DNA of 64,000 nt. It comes from Neckera pumila (Eukaryota; Streptophyta; Bryopsida; Hypnales; Neckeraceae). Position numbers and translations under genes: made by a program. The stretch spans positions 3,784,501 to 3,848,500 of the forward strand of contig OZ018413.1 in assembly GCA_963969595.1 (NCBI GenBank). Direction: 5' to 3'. The notes under the pieces were generated by a model. It did no database searches. It was not told where the DNA came from and saw nothing but the letters and a program-made list of their open reading frames with translations. Of this stretch, positions 1 through 12,519 are shown one piece after another; within the stretch, counting starts at the first letter, position 1; every line of letters starts with the position of its first letter.

Positions 1-230
1 CTAAAAAATCAAGATTTGGAAAGGGCATCCTTGCACAAACTCTTAAATAGAAAAATCACATAAATTTATTTTTAAAATTATATTTTTGGTGCTGAAAAAA
101 GAATTCAAAAATTATTGAACTAAAAAAACAAATATTAAAAATAACACTTTAGAAAGTTTTTACTTAACTTCAAAATTTAGTCGACATCAAAATATGGTGC
201 CTTGGACATTTAAGATCTAAGGGTTCAAAG
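1..230. mobile_element. Fragment of an AT-rich dispersed repeat
   Basis: The stretch resembles 24,280-24,485 of this window. Both contain a 'cccttgcacaaa' segment, a 'ttggtgct' segment and a closing 'ggtgccttg..catttaga' motif. It looks like the terminal part of a short element whose other end lies outside the window. No coding potential is seen. Confidence 0.35.
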
Positions 231-280
231 TCATTATAGAAGGTTGGATGAAATATTTTTATTTTAAAATGACTTCTTAA

Positions 281-1202
281 CCCCTAAAGTTCTATGACTA
301 TATTCTCACCAAAAATGCTCGAAAATTGCCATTTTTAGTACAAGTATCCAATTTTTGAAAAAAAACTTATTGTGACACATGTAACCATAGGATCTTGTAG
401 TATGGTAACTTGAGAACATGTGGTAAAATTTCAGGAATTTCCACCGCGTGGATTGCAAGATATAAGCATTCAAATTCACTAAAACCATTTTTTGGGCCCT
501 GCGAAAAACAGGGCAGCAATACTTCACAAGCTCAATTTTTGATGAAAAAATGTCCAAAATGATGGTGCTTATTTGGATTTTTTTTTCTAGGCAATTTGTC
601 TATATGCTTGAAAATTTTCACTTCATTTGGGATTGTCCAACATATAGGAAAAAAATAGCAAGTAGATAGTAGTAGAGAATGATTCAAAATACAAAATTGT
701 CAAGAATTTAATTATGGAATTGAAAAATGCTAATTCCAATGGTGGCAATGTTGTAATAAACAATCTACATCCTAGGATTTTATTTTTTTCAAAGAATATT
801 GAAAATTGAGTAAAATAAAGGACTTCAAAGTTTATTTTAGAGCAGAGAATCCATAACTGCCCGCAAACTTAAAATCTTCATAACTTTTGACTCATTGATC
901 AAAATGGGATGATTCAAAGCATTTTACCTATATAGAACTCTAGAAAACCAATTTCAAATTTTTGTCTTCAAAAAAAGTGATTTTTTTTATCTGCCCAGAC
1001 TGCCCAGTTACAAAAAAAGGAACATATTAGGCCATAACTTTTGCCTTGTATTTCCAAATGTCATGAAATTTGGTGCATATGAAAGATACTCTTTGCCTCC
1101 ACCTTCAATTAAAATTTCAGCCCAAAATATGGAAAGCTCTAGTCGTACATACCTGCCCAATAATTCTATACAACCAAAAAACGCATGTTGGTCCTTTAGG
1201 GG
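281..1202. mobile_element. piggyBac-like short element (copy 1)
   Basis: The element starts CCCCTAAAG directly after TTAA (277-280) and ends CCTTTAGGGG directly before TTAT, so the right flank is probably a decayed TTAA. The 922-bp body has no long reading frame. Its left end (AAAATTGCCATTTTTAGTACAAGTA) recurs at 7,795 and 63,173 and, inverted, near 43,960. TTAA targets with CCC-starting inverted ends are characteristic of the piggyBac superfamily. With no transposase present, I read it as a non-autonomous derivative. Confidence 0.7.
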
Positions 1203-1438
1203 TTATAACAACATTGTAGCTCAATTGGGAGATAGCTTGGATGATTGTAAGGAATATTTTCTACTTGTGGTCTATAATATATGGAGTAGTGTTTTTAGGC
1301 CATAACTTTTGCCTTATACTTCTAAATGATCCCAAATGTATATTTAAAGTACATAGGACCACTTTGCACCTTTGTTAGTTTTTAAATATCTTACAAAATT
1401 ATCAAACCATTTGTAAACACACTTTGATTAGATGTTTC

Positions 1439-2311
1439 CCCCTAAACTTCTATTGTCTTATAGGGGACAAAATGGACTTTTGGTAGGCTCCTACAATCTC
1501 AATTTTTGATGTAATTTTTTGAAACTTTTTTGAATGATAGGAAAATACATTAGCTTTAAGAGAATATAATTTTCATTTCAATCAATGTCCATGAGCTAAA
1601 GCTATGCCACCCTAAGTCCAAAAGAGAATTTGTTGGGCAATACAAAAAAAAACCATAAAAATTTAGAGTAAAATTTTTTAAATTTTGTTTCTCACAGAAA
1701 ATATTTTTGTCTACATGGAAAGATTTGATTCTAATTCAATTTGTTTTGTGATGACAAAGCTGTAGGCAATCTTGATATTTGGGCAATCTAAGCATTTATC
1801 GACAAAATAACTTATTGGATTCATTTTTCAACACAATTTTCACAATTTTCCAAGAAGAAAAGGTCAATAAGGTTTTGTTAGCTTACTAAAACAATTTCTT
1901 AACTAGAATTAGTGATTTTTTTATTCCATAATCTTAGAACTATTGACAATTTAGTTTTTTCTTTAATCTCATGCCTACTTCTAATTAATAAGTTTTAAAG
2001 AATGTAAATCAATTGTATTTATTTATCAATTTTCTAAACTTTTAACTCAATTTTTCAACAAAAAATAATTATGAATTGAAAAGTTTTTAGTGTAAAATTT
2101 TAAGAAGATTCAGAGTCTTAAAATCTAGTTAGGCATGGATGGCAAGATAGTTAGTTTTTGATATTTCTTCCACATATTTTTATACTAATCTAGAGCAAAA
2201 TCCTAAAATTAGGTATGCAAAAAATCAATTTCTAAACTTTTTTGCACTCTGCAATAGAAATGGTAGTTTTGAGTGTTTTTTGATGAAAAGAATGCCTTGA
2301 GAGGTTACGGG
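1439..2311. mobile_element. piggyBac-like short element (copy 2, diverged)
   Basis: The left end CCCCTAAACTTCTATTGTC is followed by a degenerate version of the subterminal hairpin (TTGTCTTATAGGGGACAA). The right end is ..GAGGTTACGGG followed by TTAA (2312-2315). The internal sequence matches the copies at 6,621 and 20,232. The left flank is no longer TTAA, and the body is more diverged than the other copies, so this is probably an older insertion. Confidence 0.55.
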
Positions 2312-2315
2312 TTAA

Positions 2316-3386
2316 ATATTATTTTAGACTCAAGAAAAATTTAGAGCTAAAACTTGGAATTCAAAGTCGTCAATTAGAATTACAAAGGTTGATGTACAAA
2401 GTGAGAGAGTGAAAGTAAAAAATGTGTTTCTACCGAAAACATGATTTAAAGACTTTATTAAAATTTTAGAAAGCCAATTTCCTTGTAAATTGGTTGCAAA
2501 CGCTAGACAAATTATATAAACACTATTGACAACCATTAAATCAGAGCTAATGTAGATCTTAGCAATGTTCTTTTAGTGATTTAGCTTTATCTAAGTAGTT
2601 GCAATAATTTTGGATGAACTTTTGATCAGAACTAACTGCTTCTATCCATTCTTGGGAGAAATATTTTTGCTAAGCAGATGAACATTAGTGAATTATGGCT
2701 ATACATAGACATAGATATTGATGAAGAAAAGCAAGGAGGTAGCATATCCATCTTCATAGTAGATGTATGTTGGCAAAAATTGAAAATTTGCAAGCTAATT
2801 TTTGCATTCTACATGTTTTGAATATTGAAGTTCAGCAACGTGTAAAAGAAATCAATAACTACAAAGGCCACAAGACAAGAAATGCTAGAATATCAATTCA
2901 TGAAATGATTTAGAAGCAAAAATGCAACAATACCTACCAATAACCATTTCTTGTCATGTTAATAGCAAATCATTTACAAATTAGATTGTAAGAATGTAAG
3001 ATGGCATGAGAATTCAAATATCACTTAAAAAAAAACTCTCTAAAGAGACATACATTGAAGCTTGGATCCTAGAGTATCCGACTACATCCTAAATTGATTG
3101 TCTTTGGTACAAGTAGCACAATAAACTTGGATTTCAAAGTCCAACATCCAAACTAAAAAAATCCTTCATTCAAGGTGGATTGTGAATTTGTGGTGTAATT
3201 GCTATTTACCTTCATATTCCAAAAATTGCTTCCAATTGCCTCTACTTGCCTTATTTTCTTTTTTCTCAACAACTAAGAAGTTATTTTGATATTATTGCAT
3301 ATTCATTCAACTATTTATTTATCAATCTTTTTGCAAGTATTATATATTAAAAGATGAATATTAAGATAAAACAATATTTTATAGAA

Positions 3387-3478
<92 letters not shown>

Positions 3479-4649
3479 TGTATGTATATACATCTCACAA
3501 AGTATCTTGCATATAAATTGATAGGAAAAAAAGCATACACATTTAAGTAATATATAAGAATCTTAATTGAAGTATGAAAAATAAATTGACTTGCAAATGA
3601 ATATAAAATATACAATTTCATGGAAGCATGTTCCTTTTATACTAGCTTGATACACAAAGTAATACGGAGTAATATATAATAGTTAATACAAAAAATCTTT
3701 TAGGGCAAATGCAAGAAAGACCGACCAAAAAATGTAGCATTTTCCACAGTACTCATTTTTTTTCCAGGAGTATTGTATAATTAGGAAAACAATTTTAAGA
3801 AAATTTGAAAAAGTTGTTTAATGTAAAAACCTTTAAAGAAGAAGGTATCCTAGGAAGGAAAAGCATAGAAAAATTCTCTAAGTAGGAGAACTAGAAAAGT
3901 GCCAAATCTCATGAAAATAGATACTTTCACATTTTAATTTGTGAAAAATAGGAAAAATAATTTTTTTAAGGAAACTAAAAATTGGCCATTTGAGAAGACT
4001 TCATGAGAAACAGATTTCACCAAAAAAATGATCTTGAGAAGATTTTGAATGTTCATAACTGCACGCGCAATGGAGCCCTGTTTGCACACAAGTGGAGGAC
4101 ATAAAATAAAATATTTTTAAGTTTCCTTTGGTAGAAACATGACTTTGTACTATGGAAATAGACCACAGAAATTTCAGCTCTTGATCATTAATTTTGGATC
4201 CTCCCCAGTACTAAAGCCCCCTAAACCATAAAGTGTGACAAATTAGTGAAATTAAAAATTTATTATAAAACTTATTTTCTTTATTTCTGAAAAACAACAG
4301 ATCTCTTCACTATCAAGAGAGCCTCTTTAAAAAAAATTCAAGTACATCAACTTAAAGCTCCAAAAGTTATGGCCCATGACAACTCCGACATGTCAAGTGT
4401 GACGCAAAATAGTACTGGTCTTTTTTGCATTCACCCTTTACTTTTAGTTAACATAGATAGAAAGAGAATACAATTTTAGTTAACATAGATAGAAACAGAC
4501 AGTACACTTCAATCATGGCTACAGGCTCCAAATCTTGATTGAGTTTTTAGCTCCTAATTTATTTGTACAAGAGAATAATATAGCAACATACAAGTGTACT
4601 GGGGAGCAATCCTGAAGTTAAAGTTCAAATTAGGACAGGCAACAAGTTG
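2316..4649. other. Gene-free AT-rich stretch
   Basis: No gene, RNA or element ends recognised here apart from the microsatellite at 3,391. The short frames are AT-rich and interrupted, with no family resemblance. A phrase near 4,360 about the length of an element end (gttatggccc) hints at an old, unrecognisable repeat. Confidence 0.5.
3391..3490. repeat. (TA)n-(TGTA)n compound microsatellite
   Basis: About 30 uninterrupted TA dinucleotides run directly into about ten TGTA tetranucleotides. Confidence 0.98.
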
Positions 4650-5200
4650 TGATCCGATGGCTAAGATTTAGCAACCTTATTCAAAATGTATAGCCACCAT
4701 GAGATTAGTGCACTTATCCAACTTAATAGTGATGTGAGCTTAAAGTCTAGTTTTTTTTATTTAGGGTGGAGGATATTACCACAATTCACCTACTATCCAC
4801 GTACTTCGATTTTTCTATATGAATTAAAGGACTAGATTTTGCCTATTTTAGCCTAATTGTACTATCCACTATTTGCTTTAAGCCATCAGCCCTAATGCCA
4901 AAAGCTCATAATAAACTTTACATGATATATTTAAGATTTTTCAATTCATGTGACCTTTTGTGGCAAGACTACACAATATTACCTTTCACTTGGTACAAAT
5001 GACTTTCCATGAATTTTGAATCCTCATGATTGTTTGTCCATCTATCCTTTATCCAATCCGTATTCTATATATAATATTTTGCATGACTAGCCGTTTAGAC
5101 TTATGCACTTGTTTGATGTCTTTTCATGCAACAATAATATAAAATTAATAAATTTATCCACATAATGGTAATACAACCTTGACAAGTAGTTCATACAATG
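4650..5200. repeat. Duplicated intergenic segment, copy 1
   Basis: This segment is paralogous to 6,560-7,765. Both contain 'atgtatag(c/t)caccatgagatta', 'gtgatgtgagctt', 'gactttccatgaattttgaatcctcatga' and 'gatgtcttttcat.caacaataatat' in the same order. Copy 1 lacks the piggyBac-like element found in copy 2, so it approximates the empty site. Confidence 0.7.
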
Positions 5201-5410
5201 GTAATATAAAGTTAACATGTCTCTCTGTACAATGTGGTACAGAATTAACATGTCTCTTTGTACGAAGGGTAATATAAAGTTAACATGTCTATTTGTACGT
5301 GGTAATATAAACATATCATGTTGTTCATACAACGGTATATAACTTTAACATGTCATTTCATACAACGGTAATATATTAGTAACATGTCCTTTCATACATC
5401 AATATATTAC
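5095..5410. repeat. Minisatellite, unit about 35-40 bp
   Basis: Imperfect tandem units read roughly 'acaacggtaatataaagttaacatgtctctttgt'. Eight or so copies are visible, and they become more irregular towards the right. Two or three related units also close the second duplicate segment near 7,685-7,765. Confidence 0.8.
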
Positions 5411-6559
5411 AATATATTGTTAACTTTATATTACAATATAATATTTTATAAAAGTAAAAATACTTCAAAATAAGAGGATCTAAACTAAGTGCCGCCTAAC
5501 TTACATATTTCATATTGTTGGCATTGTAATACATTGTAGATCAAATGATGGAATAATCCAAAATATTTGTCTACCCCCAAATTATAGAGCTTCAATAGTA
5601 GTAACTTCACCAATGTTGTTTTCTTGATTGCTTTAAAAAATGTAGTGCACCTTTCAACTCAAAAGAGACCCATATGCATTAAATGTTGATAAATGGACCA
5701 TACAGACATAAAAAATTTAGAAAAAAATGCAAATACAAATTAAATTTCAAGTTTTCAAATTTCCAAATCAAATCAAATCAGCAATTCTTAAATTTATAAG
5801 CTTCCAAATAACAAACTTTAAATTGTAAATTGTAAATTTTCAAAGTTATCAAAAAAAAGATTTGAATTTATGATTTCAAATCCATTAGGATTTGATAATT
5901 AAGATTTTGAAATTCTAGCACATCAAAAATTCAAAAACTACAAATTGTCTATCTTTCATATTTGAGAAAAAAGCAAAGACCTATTAAAGACTATGATACA
6001 AATCCATAAAACAAAAAATCACAGAAAAAAATGTTCATATAAAACACATCAATTAACAATAGATACAAGGATATAAAATAAATAAAGTCATGACAATTAG
6101 AACCAAAAAAATCATAATAGATGAAAACTATAAAAAGTTATATCGATCCTAGGCTAATTAAATTCTAAAATGTGATTTTCATCTTGCCGAACCACTCAAC
6201 TTTGAAAAGTAAAGTATTTTGGCAACTTGTTGCTGAATATAATCCTAACATGCACGGCATGATATACTATTTTTCTCCTATTTCAAACAATCAATGATTG
6301 TCATCCAACTTCCATCCAACTTCCATCCAACTTTGAGACAACTTATATAAAAAAAATTCCAAATGTTCACTCTAGTCAAATGACACCCATCCAAGATTCA
6401 TCCAATTAGTGTGAGGGTTTTGCACTAATCAAAGTTATACTAATTAAATTGACTTAAGTAATGTAGCTATAATTATTGATATGCATTTTTATTCATCAGT
6501 TATTGAAAAAATTGTCATATGATAAATTGACTTAAAGGAAAATGCAAAAACTCATTGAC

Positions 6560-7765
6560 ATTGGATGACAATTGCTAATTTAATGACCTTGTTCACAATG
6601 TATAGTCACCATGAGATTAACCCCTAAAAGCCCATTGTCCCTTTGAGGGACAAATGCGTTTTTGGGCAGGTACCTACGGGCTGAAATTTTCTCCTGATTT
6701 TTTGAAACATTTTTGGGAGGTAGAAAAATTGATTAGCTTCATGGGAATATAATTTTTTTCACAATCAGTGCCCGGGAACAAAAGTTATGACCAAATAAGC
6801 TGAAAACAAGGGACGGCGGGCAGCAAAAAAAATGTGCACTTTTTTTTTTTTTTTTTGGTATTTTTTTTCTCATAGATTATGTTTTTGTCTATCTAAAAAG
6901 CTTTGATTCATTTCATTTGGATTTGTTTCTGAGAAAGTTATGGACATTCTTGGTTTTTGGACAATTAGAGCATCTTTCTGGAAAAAATAAATTGTAGGAT
7001 TCATTTCTGAATGCAGTTTTTCAAATTTTTTAAATTTTTTATTTTTGCATTGTAAAGTATACTTGCTAAAACAATTTGACCATTGGAATTAGTGCATTTT
7101 AATTCCATCTAAAATATATGAATATTTTAAATTTTCCTTCTTTAAACGTAGATATCTTGGAATCTGTGTAGTCAAAAATTCTGAAATTTTTTCCACACAT
7201 TCTCATACTAGTTAGGTGTAAGATCCTATGATTAGATGTGCAAAAAAAATATTTTTAATTTTTTTTCACTCTTTGTTAAAAAAATGGCAGTTTTGGATGT
7301 TTTTTGGCTTATCAAACTCAGTGGTGATGTGAGCTTTTGGTACTAGGCTAGATGGCTTAAAACAATTGGTGGCCATTGCAATTAGGCAAAAAAATGCAAC
7401 TTCTAGTCCTTTAATTCATGTAGTAAAATCAAAGTACTTAGACATAGGGTGAATATATTTAAAAACATTGGATGAAACATTTGAAGAATATGTTTATGAC
7501 TTTTCAAGTAGTCGTGTGATCCATTGTGGCTAGACTACACAATATGACTTTCATTTGGTACGAATGACTTTCCATGAATTTTGAATCCTCATGACTGTTT
7601 GTCTATCCTTTTGTCCAACCCATGTTTTACATATAATATTTTAGGTGACTAGCCATTTAGACTCATGCACTTGCTTGATGTCTTTTCATACAACAATAAT
7701 ATAAAGTTAAAATATTTGTTCAAACAACAATAATGTAAAGTTAATATATTTGTTTGGACAACGGT
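6560..7765. repeat. Duplicated intergenic segment, copy 2
   Basis: Partner of 4,650-5,200. The two differ mainly by the piggyBac-like insertion at 6,621-7,307 in this copy, so the segment duplication is probably older than that insertion. Confidence 0.65.
6621..7307. mobile_element. piggyBac-like short element, right end lost (copy 3)
   Basis: It begins CCCCTAAAAG right after TTAA (6617-6620). The subterminal hairpin TTGTCCCT-TTG-AGGGACAA is intact, followed by 'gggcaggtacctacgggctgaaattt'. It stops at '..ggatgttttttgg', where sequence shared with the empty-site duplicate resumes, so the last 20-30 bp with the terminal repeat are missing. The body aligns with 20,232-21,152. No transposase frame is present. 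Confidence 0.65.
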
Positions 7766-7767
7766 AC

Positions 7768-8675
7768 TAAGTTTTCATCGTAAATGCTCAAAAAATTGCC
7801 AATTTTAGTACAAGTATCCAATTTTTGAAAAAAAAAACTTTTTTTGACACATGTAACCGTAGGATCTTGTAGTATGTTGACTTGAGAACATGTGGTAAGA
7901 ATTTCATAAGTTTCCACCTCGTGAATTGCAAGATATAAGCATTCAAAATCCCTGAAATCATTTCTTTGGCCCTGCAAAAACAGACAACTGCAATTCACAA
8001 GCTCACTTTTCAATGAAAAAATGTCCAAAATGATAGTGCTTCTTTGTGTTCTTTTTTCTAGACAAGTTGGCTACATGCCTGAAAAATTTCACTTCATTTG
8101 GGATTGTCCAACATATAGGAAAAAAATAGTAAGTAGATAGTAGACAGTAGAGAATGATTCAAAATACTAAATTGTCAAGAGTTTAATTATAAAATTGAAA
8201 AATGCCAGCTCCAATGGTGGAAATGTTCTAATAAACAATCTACATCCTAGGATTTTATTTTTTCAAAAAATATTGAAAATTGAGTAAGATGAAGGAATTC
8301 AAAGTTTATTTAGAGTAGAGAATCCATAACTACCCGCAAACTTAAAATCTTCATAACTTTTGACTCATTGATCAAAATGAGATGATTCAAAGCTTTCCAC
8401 ATATATACAACTTTAGAAAACCAATTTCAAATTTTTGTTTTTGAAAAAAGTGATTTTTCTAATCTGCCCAAATAACCCAGTTACGACAAAAAATAACATA
8501 TTAAGCCATAACTTTTGACTCACATTTCCAAATGTCATGAAATTTAGTGCATATGAAAGATATTCCTTGCATCCACCTTCTATTAAAACTTTAGCCTAAA
8601 ATATTGAAATCTCTAGTCACAGATACCAACACAAAAAATTTATACAGCCAAAATGCATGCCGGTCCTTTAGAGGG
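7768..8675. mobile_element. piggyBac-like short element, left tip lost (copy 4)
   Basis: Nearly the same sequence as 281-1202 and 63,129-64,000 from 'ttttcatcgtaaatgctcaaaaaattgcc' to 'atgccggtcctttagaggg'. The right end is followed by TTAA (8676-8679). The first about 25 bp, including the left terminal repeat, are replaced by the preceding minisatellite-like sequence. Confidence 0.65.
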
Positions 8676-8679
8676 TTAA

Positions 8680-8880
8680 CCCTTGAAGGAATTTAAATAT
8701 ATATATATATATAACACCATAAGGTCTCATACTTCACTTATTTGAAATGATTTGGTAAAAATTTCATGAAGTTTGACAGCACAGATTGGAAGAAAATTTG
8801 CATTCCAAGTTGAAAAATAATTATAAAACAATTTTGATAGTACTAAACCAATACCAATATAAAGAGGTACCATTCAAGGG
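8680..8880. mobile_element. Fragment of a second piggyBac-like element abutting copy 4
   Basis: It starts CCCTTGAAGG immediately after the TTAA that ends copy 4. The following 'ccataaggtctcatacttcactta..tgaaatgatttggtaaaaatttcatgaagttt' is the subterminal sequence of the R end of the family (compare 13,563-13,625). The remainder is missing. Confidence 0.5.
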
Positions 8881-8914
8881 ACACACTAAGCCCCACCTTT
8901 TTTTTTCTTTTTCT

Positions 8915-10830
8915 AGAACTATTATTGAGATGGCTCCAAAAAGGCAATAATGGTTATACATTTGGTACATCTAAAATAAATGTAAGTTTTGCAACATCTA
9001 TAGATGACCTAGCTGCTACATCAAATAAACTCAAATCACTTCAAAATCAACTTAACAAACTAGATAAGTTTTGCAAATGGTCCGGAATGGACTTAGGCGT
9101 ACCAAAATGTGCAATCACAGGATGCCCAAATAAATCAAAACAAAACCTGACACCTTCAAGATCCAAATACAAGCCATGAATATTAGCTCTAGAAATCAAT
9201 CAATACCAATCTTACACCAACATGAACCTTACATAAATTTAGATATACAACTAGTACCATCATTATAATGGAACTTACAAACCCATGTCACCACTAAAAA
9301 AGTAGCAGACCAATGCGCACAACTTACAAATTGTCCAGCCACAATAAAACCAAAAATCAATATGGTCGACATTGTAATCAGAGCTGGCATAGCCTATAGC
9401 TTTTATGCAATTCCGTACTTTCTACCAACAATTAAAAAACTAGATAAAAAGATCATTGGAATTCAAAAAACAATATGCAAACTACCCAAAGGCACTGCAA
9501 ATGAATTATTTGGCCTATAAGCCTTCTCACTCAAAAAAATGCATATCTGCGTTGCGTTAGTGAACAACTTAGAAACGCCCTAAATGATCCAAGAAAACTA
9601 GGAATAATATATAAAGGACTCATCCACTATATTTTAGCCAAATACGAAGGCCCAAAAACATCCCTAGAATTAATCCACATGATTGTGTCCGATTGCCTAC
9701 AACAAGAACTCTATTTCTACTAAAACATGAAGCAAGCATCCACCTCAAAAGCATAAAAAAAAGCTTCCAACTCCATACAACAGAACTTGAAAAAGAATGG
9801 ATGTCACAAACTACTATCATTCTACCCCATATAAACCAGAATCTCTCTTAAAATGACAAAACTCTTATTACATAACATATATAAAATGAAACACATTACA
9901 CTACCTAAGGGCACAAATCTTTTATGACCAGAAGACTTCAAAATATACTATAAAATTCCAACCAAAATGAAACTAAGCACTTTAAACATAGCAAAACAAC
10001 TTTTCTGCTATCCAAAGTATACCTTTGAACCCTCAATATTTGCCAAAGACATCCGATATTACAAACTCTCAAAGCACAATACATATCAGACTATCGAGAT
10101 CTAAATACAATAACCTTAGAAAACCCTCCACTACTAAAAGACTAGAACCACCACAACTACTACAACAACAAAACCCACCTATATACATCCAAAACAACTC
10201 AAATACACTTCCCATATATACTATAACAAACCATAAAACCAAAGAAACAAAAAACAAATACTAAATTTCAAAAAAATACAATACATATCTATAAGTCAAT
10301 GGACACTTCAAGATAATACAACCTATACTAAATGGATGCCACAAAGAGACCTTTTCCCGTTTAATCAACTAACAGTAATGGCACATGACATCACTTTATT
10401 AACACAATATTACACAAAACAACAATACAAACACTACAATAACATCATCACGGTAAACTTTAACCATGAACAACCTAGAGACATACGATTCATTCCACCT
10501 CCAACAATAATTCCACTTACATCTATCTCCACTACCAAATGCAACCCAAAAAAAGACATACTAACAAATACACACCATAATAACACAAAATGAACAAACA
10601 CACCTATACCTAGACACTAATAAATACCTCATTACTATCCCAACTATCAGATTAAAATGGCTCTGGAAACATTATCACATTGCTATGTATAACACAAATA
10701 GCCTAGTACCACCTATACAATCATTTGAAATCAAATTCATATAGCTCTATCAAAGATACAAATATTAAAATCCAATAAAAATCCATTTAAGACATCACAA
10801 TACACCCTCCTACAAAATATCTTGGATTCT
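8915..10830 (+). pseudogene. Decayed LINE: reverse transcriptase and downstream region
   Basis: The translation, with many stops and frame changes, contains an RT-like core 'FATSIDDLAATS' (a broken YADD-type catalytic box), then 'FCKWSGMDLGVPKCAITGC', 'RAGIAYSFYAIPY' and 'KKIIGIQKTICKLPKGTA', and further on 'WMPQRDLFPFN'. This order (RT palm, thumb, long C-terminal part) followed by RNase H downstream fits ORF2 of an L1-like non-LTR retrotransposon. The 5' part of ORF2, including the endonuclease, is not seen. The segment is not functional. Confidence 0.75.
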
Positions 10831-11430
10831 ATAACAACAATATCATAGAGTGATCACTGTTGATTTTTTTGAAAACTATGTGAGTTAAAAGATAAGGTCC
10901 ATTTAATTCAAAGCAGAGAAATTTTATGTAATACGTAGGGCTACTATAGGGTCTATAAAATGCTACATCCTTGATTATATACTCCATATAAATTAGGGTA
11001 TAGAAAAACATCATGTAGTAGGATTTTTTATTAATAAATTAGACTCAACAAATAGAGGTTGTGCAAATTTTTCATAGTACGATGAGTATAGATGTGGATA
11101 GATAATTTCATATAGATGATAAAATGGACATAGTCAAAAAAATCTACAATGAAGGGTGGTTGACTGAAATTGCGCCATGGTACTAGAAGTGTATATATCA
11201 GAATAATTAAAAATAGAACGTAAAGCACTAACCATAAGTGGTACAAAATATCACATTGCACGACTAGGGAGGTTTACCTAATTGCCTTCATGGGTTCAAC
11301 AAACTAATAACTATACAATATGAGGATAGAATTCTAGTTTGTTTAACTTCATTCTTTGAAGCCACAAACTCATATTAAATGAGATGTTTACAAAATAGTT
11401 TGAAGTGTTCAATGGTAAACTTACTATTAA
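10831..11430. other. Unrecognised AT-rich insertion inside the LINE
   Basis: LINE coding similarity stops near 10,830 and resumes near 12,520. This stretch plus the piggyBac-like element at 11,431 fill the gap. I see no termini or coding signal that identify this part. Confidence 0.4.
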
Positions 11431-12305
11431 CACTTAAAGGCCAGAGGGTGTTTTGGAAGTAGAAAAAGTCCAAAATTGCCCATTTTTGGTGCATTGTCCA
11501 AAATCAAAAAATGAATTAATTTTTTTTGAATTTCAACCATACAAAAATGTATTAAACAAGGCAGTGTGTAGAAAAAATTTCAGCTCATTTGACCACATGG
11601 ATTGAAAGATTATAACATTTGAAGTGAGAATTTTTTTATTTTTTTATTCCTACAAAATATTGCCAATAGACTTCAAGCCCTTCTGGAGTAAAATTTTTGC
11701 TCTATACAAAAATAAAGATTTTGGCCATTCATAGGTTTATAATGTTAGGTATACTCATGAAAAAATTTAGAAGCAAATATAGAGTGTAGCTTACTCTAAA
11801 TCAACCTGCAATGTAAGGAGGTTTAGTGCATTAGCAATACTTAGTCATTTTTAGATGATTTCTTGTGCAATGGAGAAACTTTTCATTTGAAATCCAAACA
11901 AAAAAAATTAGAGACAAAAATTTGGATTACGGTAGTGGGAAAATTTTCATGAACTTTGACTTTACATATTGCAAGATAATAGGGCTTGAAGTAGAAAATA
12001 ATGTTTATTTTCGAAGCCATCCCAACATAGCTAATAAATTATATACATGCCAAATTTCAAAAGTTGATGAACATTTTTGCAAAAGGTGCCCCAAAGATGT
12101 CCAAATTGACTGGGCTGCCAAAAAAGTTCAAGGCAATATAACGGCTTTTGTTTTGGATAATCAATTAGGAAAATTTATACTCTCACTAAAGGGATATATG
12201 TTCACACCTTGTGTCAAAATATTGTAAACAGTCGATCCAAATTGACTTCTTAGATCCTACCCGGATTTTCAATTGTTCATTCAATGGACAACTGGTCTTT
12301 AGGGG
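11431..12305. mobile_element. piggyBac-like short element (copy 5)
   Basis: TTAA (11,427-11,430) precedes CACTTAAAGGCC, and ..GGTCTTTAGGGG precedes TTAA (12,306-12,309), giving an 875-bp element with both target copies. The subterminal hairpin at the right end is TTGTTCAT-TCA-ATGGACAA, whose stem differs from other copies on both sides. A 120-codon frame inside (11,865-12,227) resembles no protein and is not conserved in sister copies. Confidence 0.7.
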
Positions 12306-12519
12306 TTAAAAAATACCACATGGTCAATCGGACACTTAAATTTTATATATAAGATAGCCCCACTTAAAAAACCACATGAATTAATTTACAAAAACCATAG
12401 GATATTGGAAAAAATGCCCCACGTAGCTTTTTATGTAAAAATATGGTCATCTTAAATACAATAATTAAGGAAAATAGTTCTACATCAAATACCTTCTTAA
12501 CTCAGGTATATACCTTAAA

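Noticed and set aside
3379..3621. Frame with repeated YIYIYI and THTYIHTY residues
   Set aside because: Translation of the TA/TGTA microsatellite.
11865..12227. 120-codon frame inside piggyBac-like copy 5, considered as a transposase remnant
   Set aside because: No DDD catalytic context or CxxC tail, and not conserved in sister copies.
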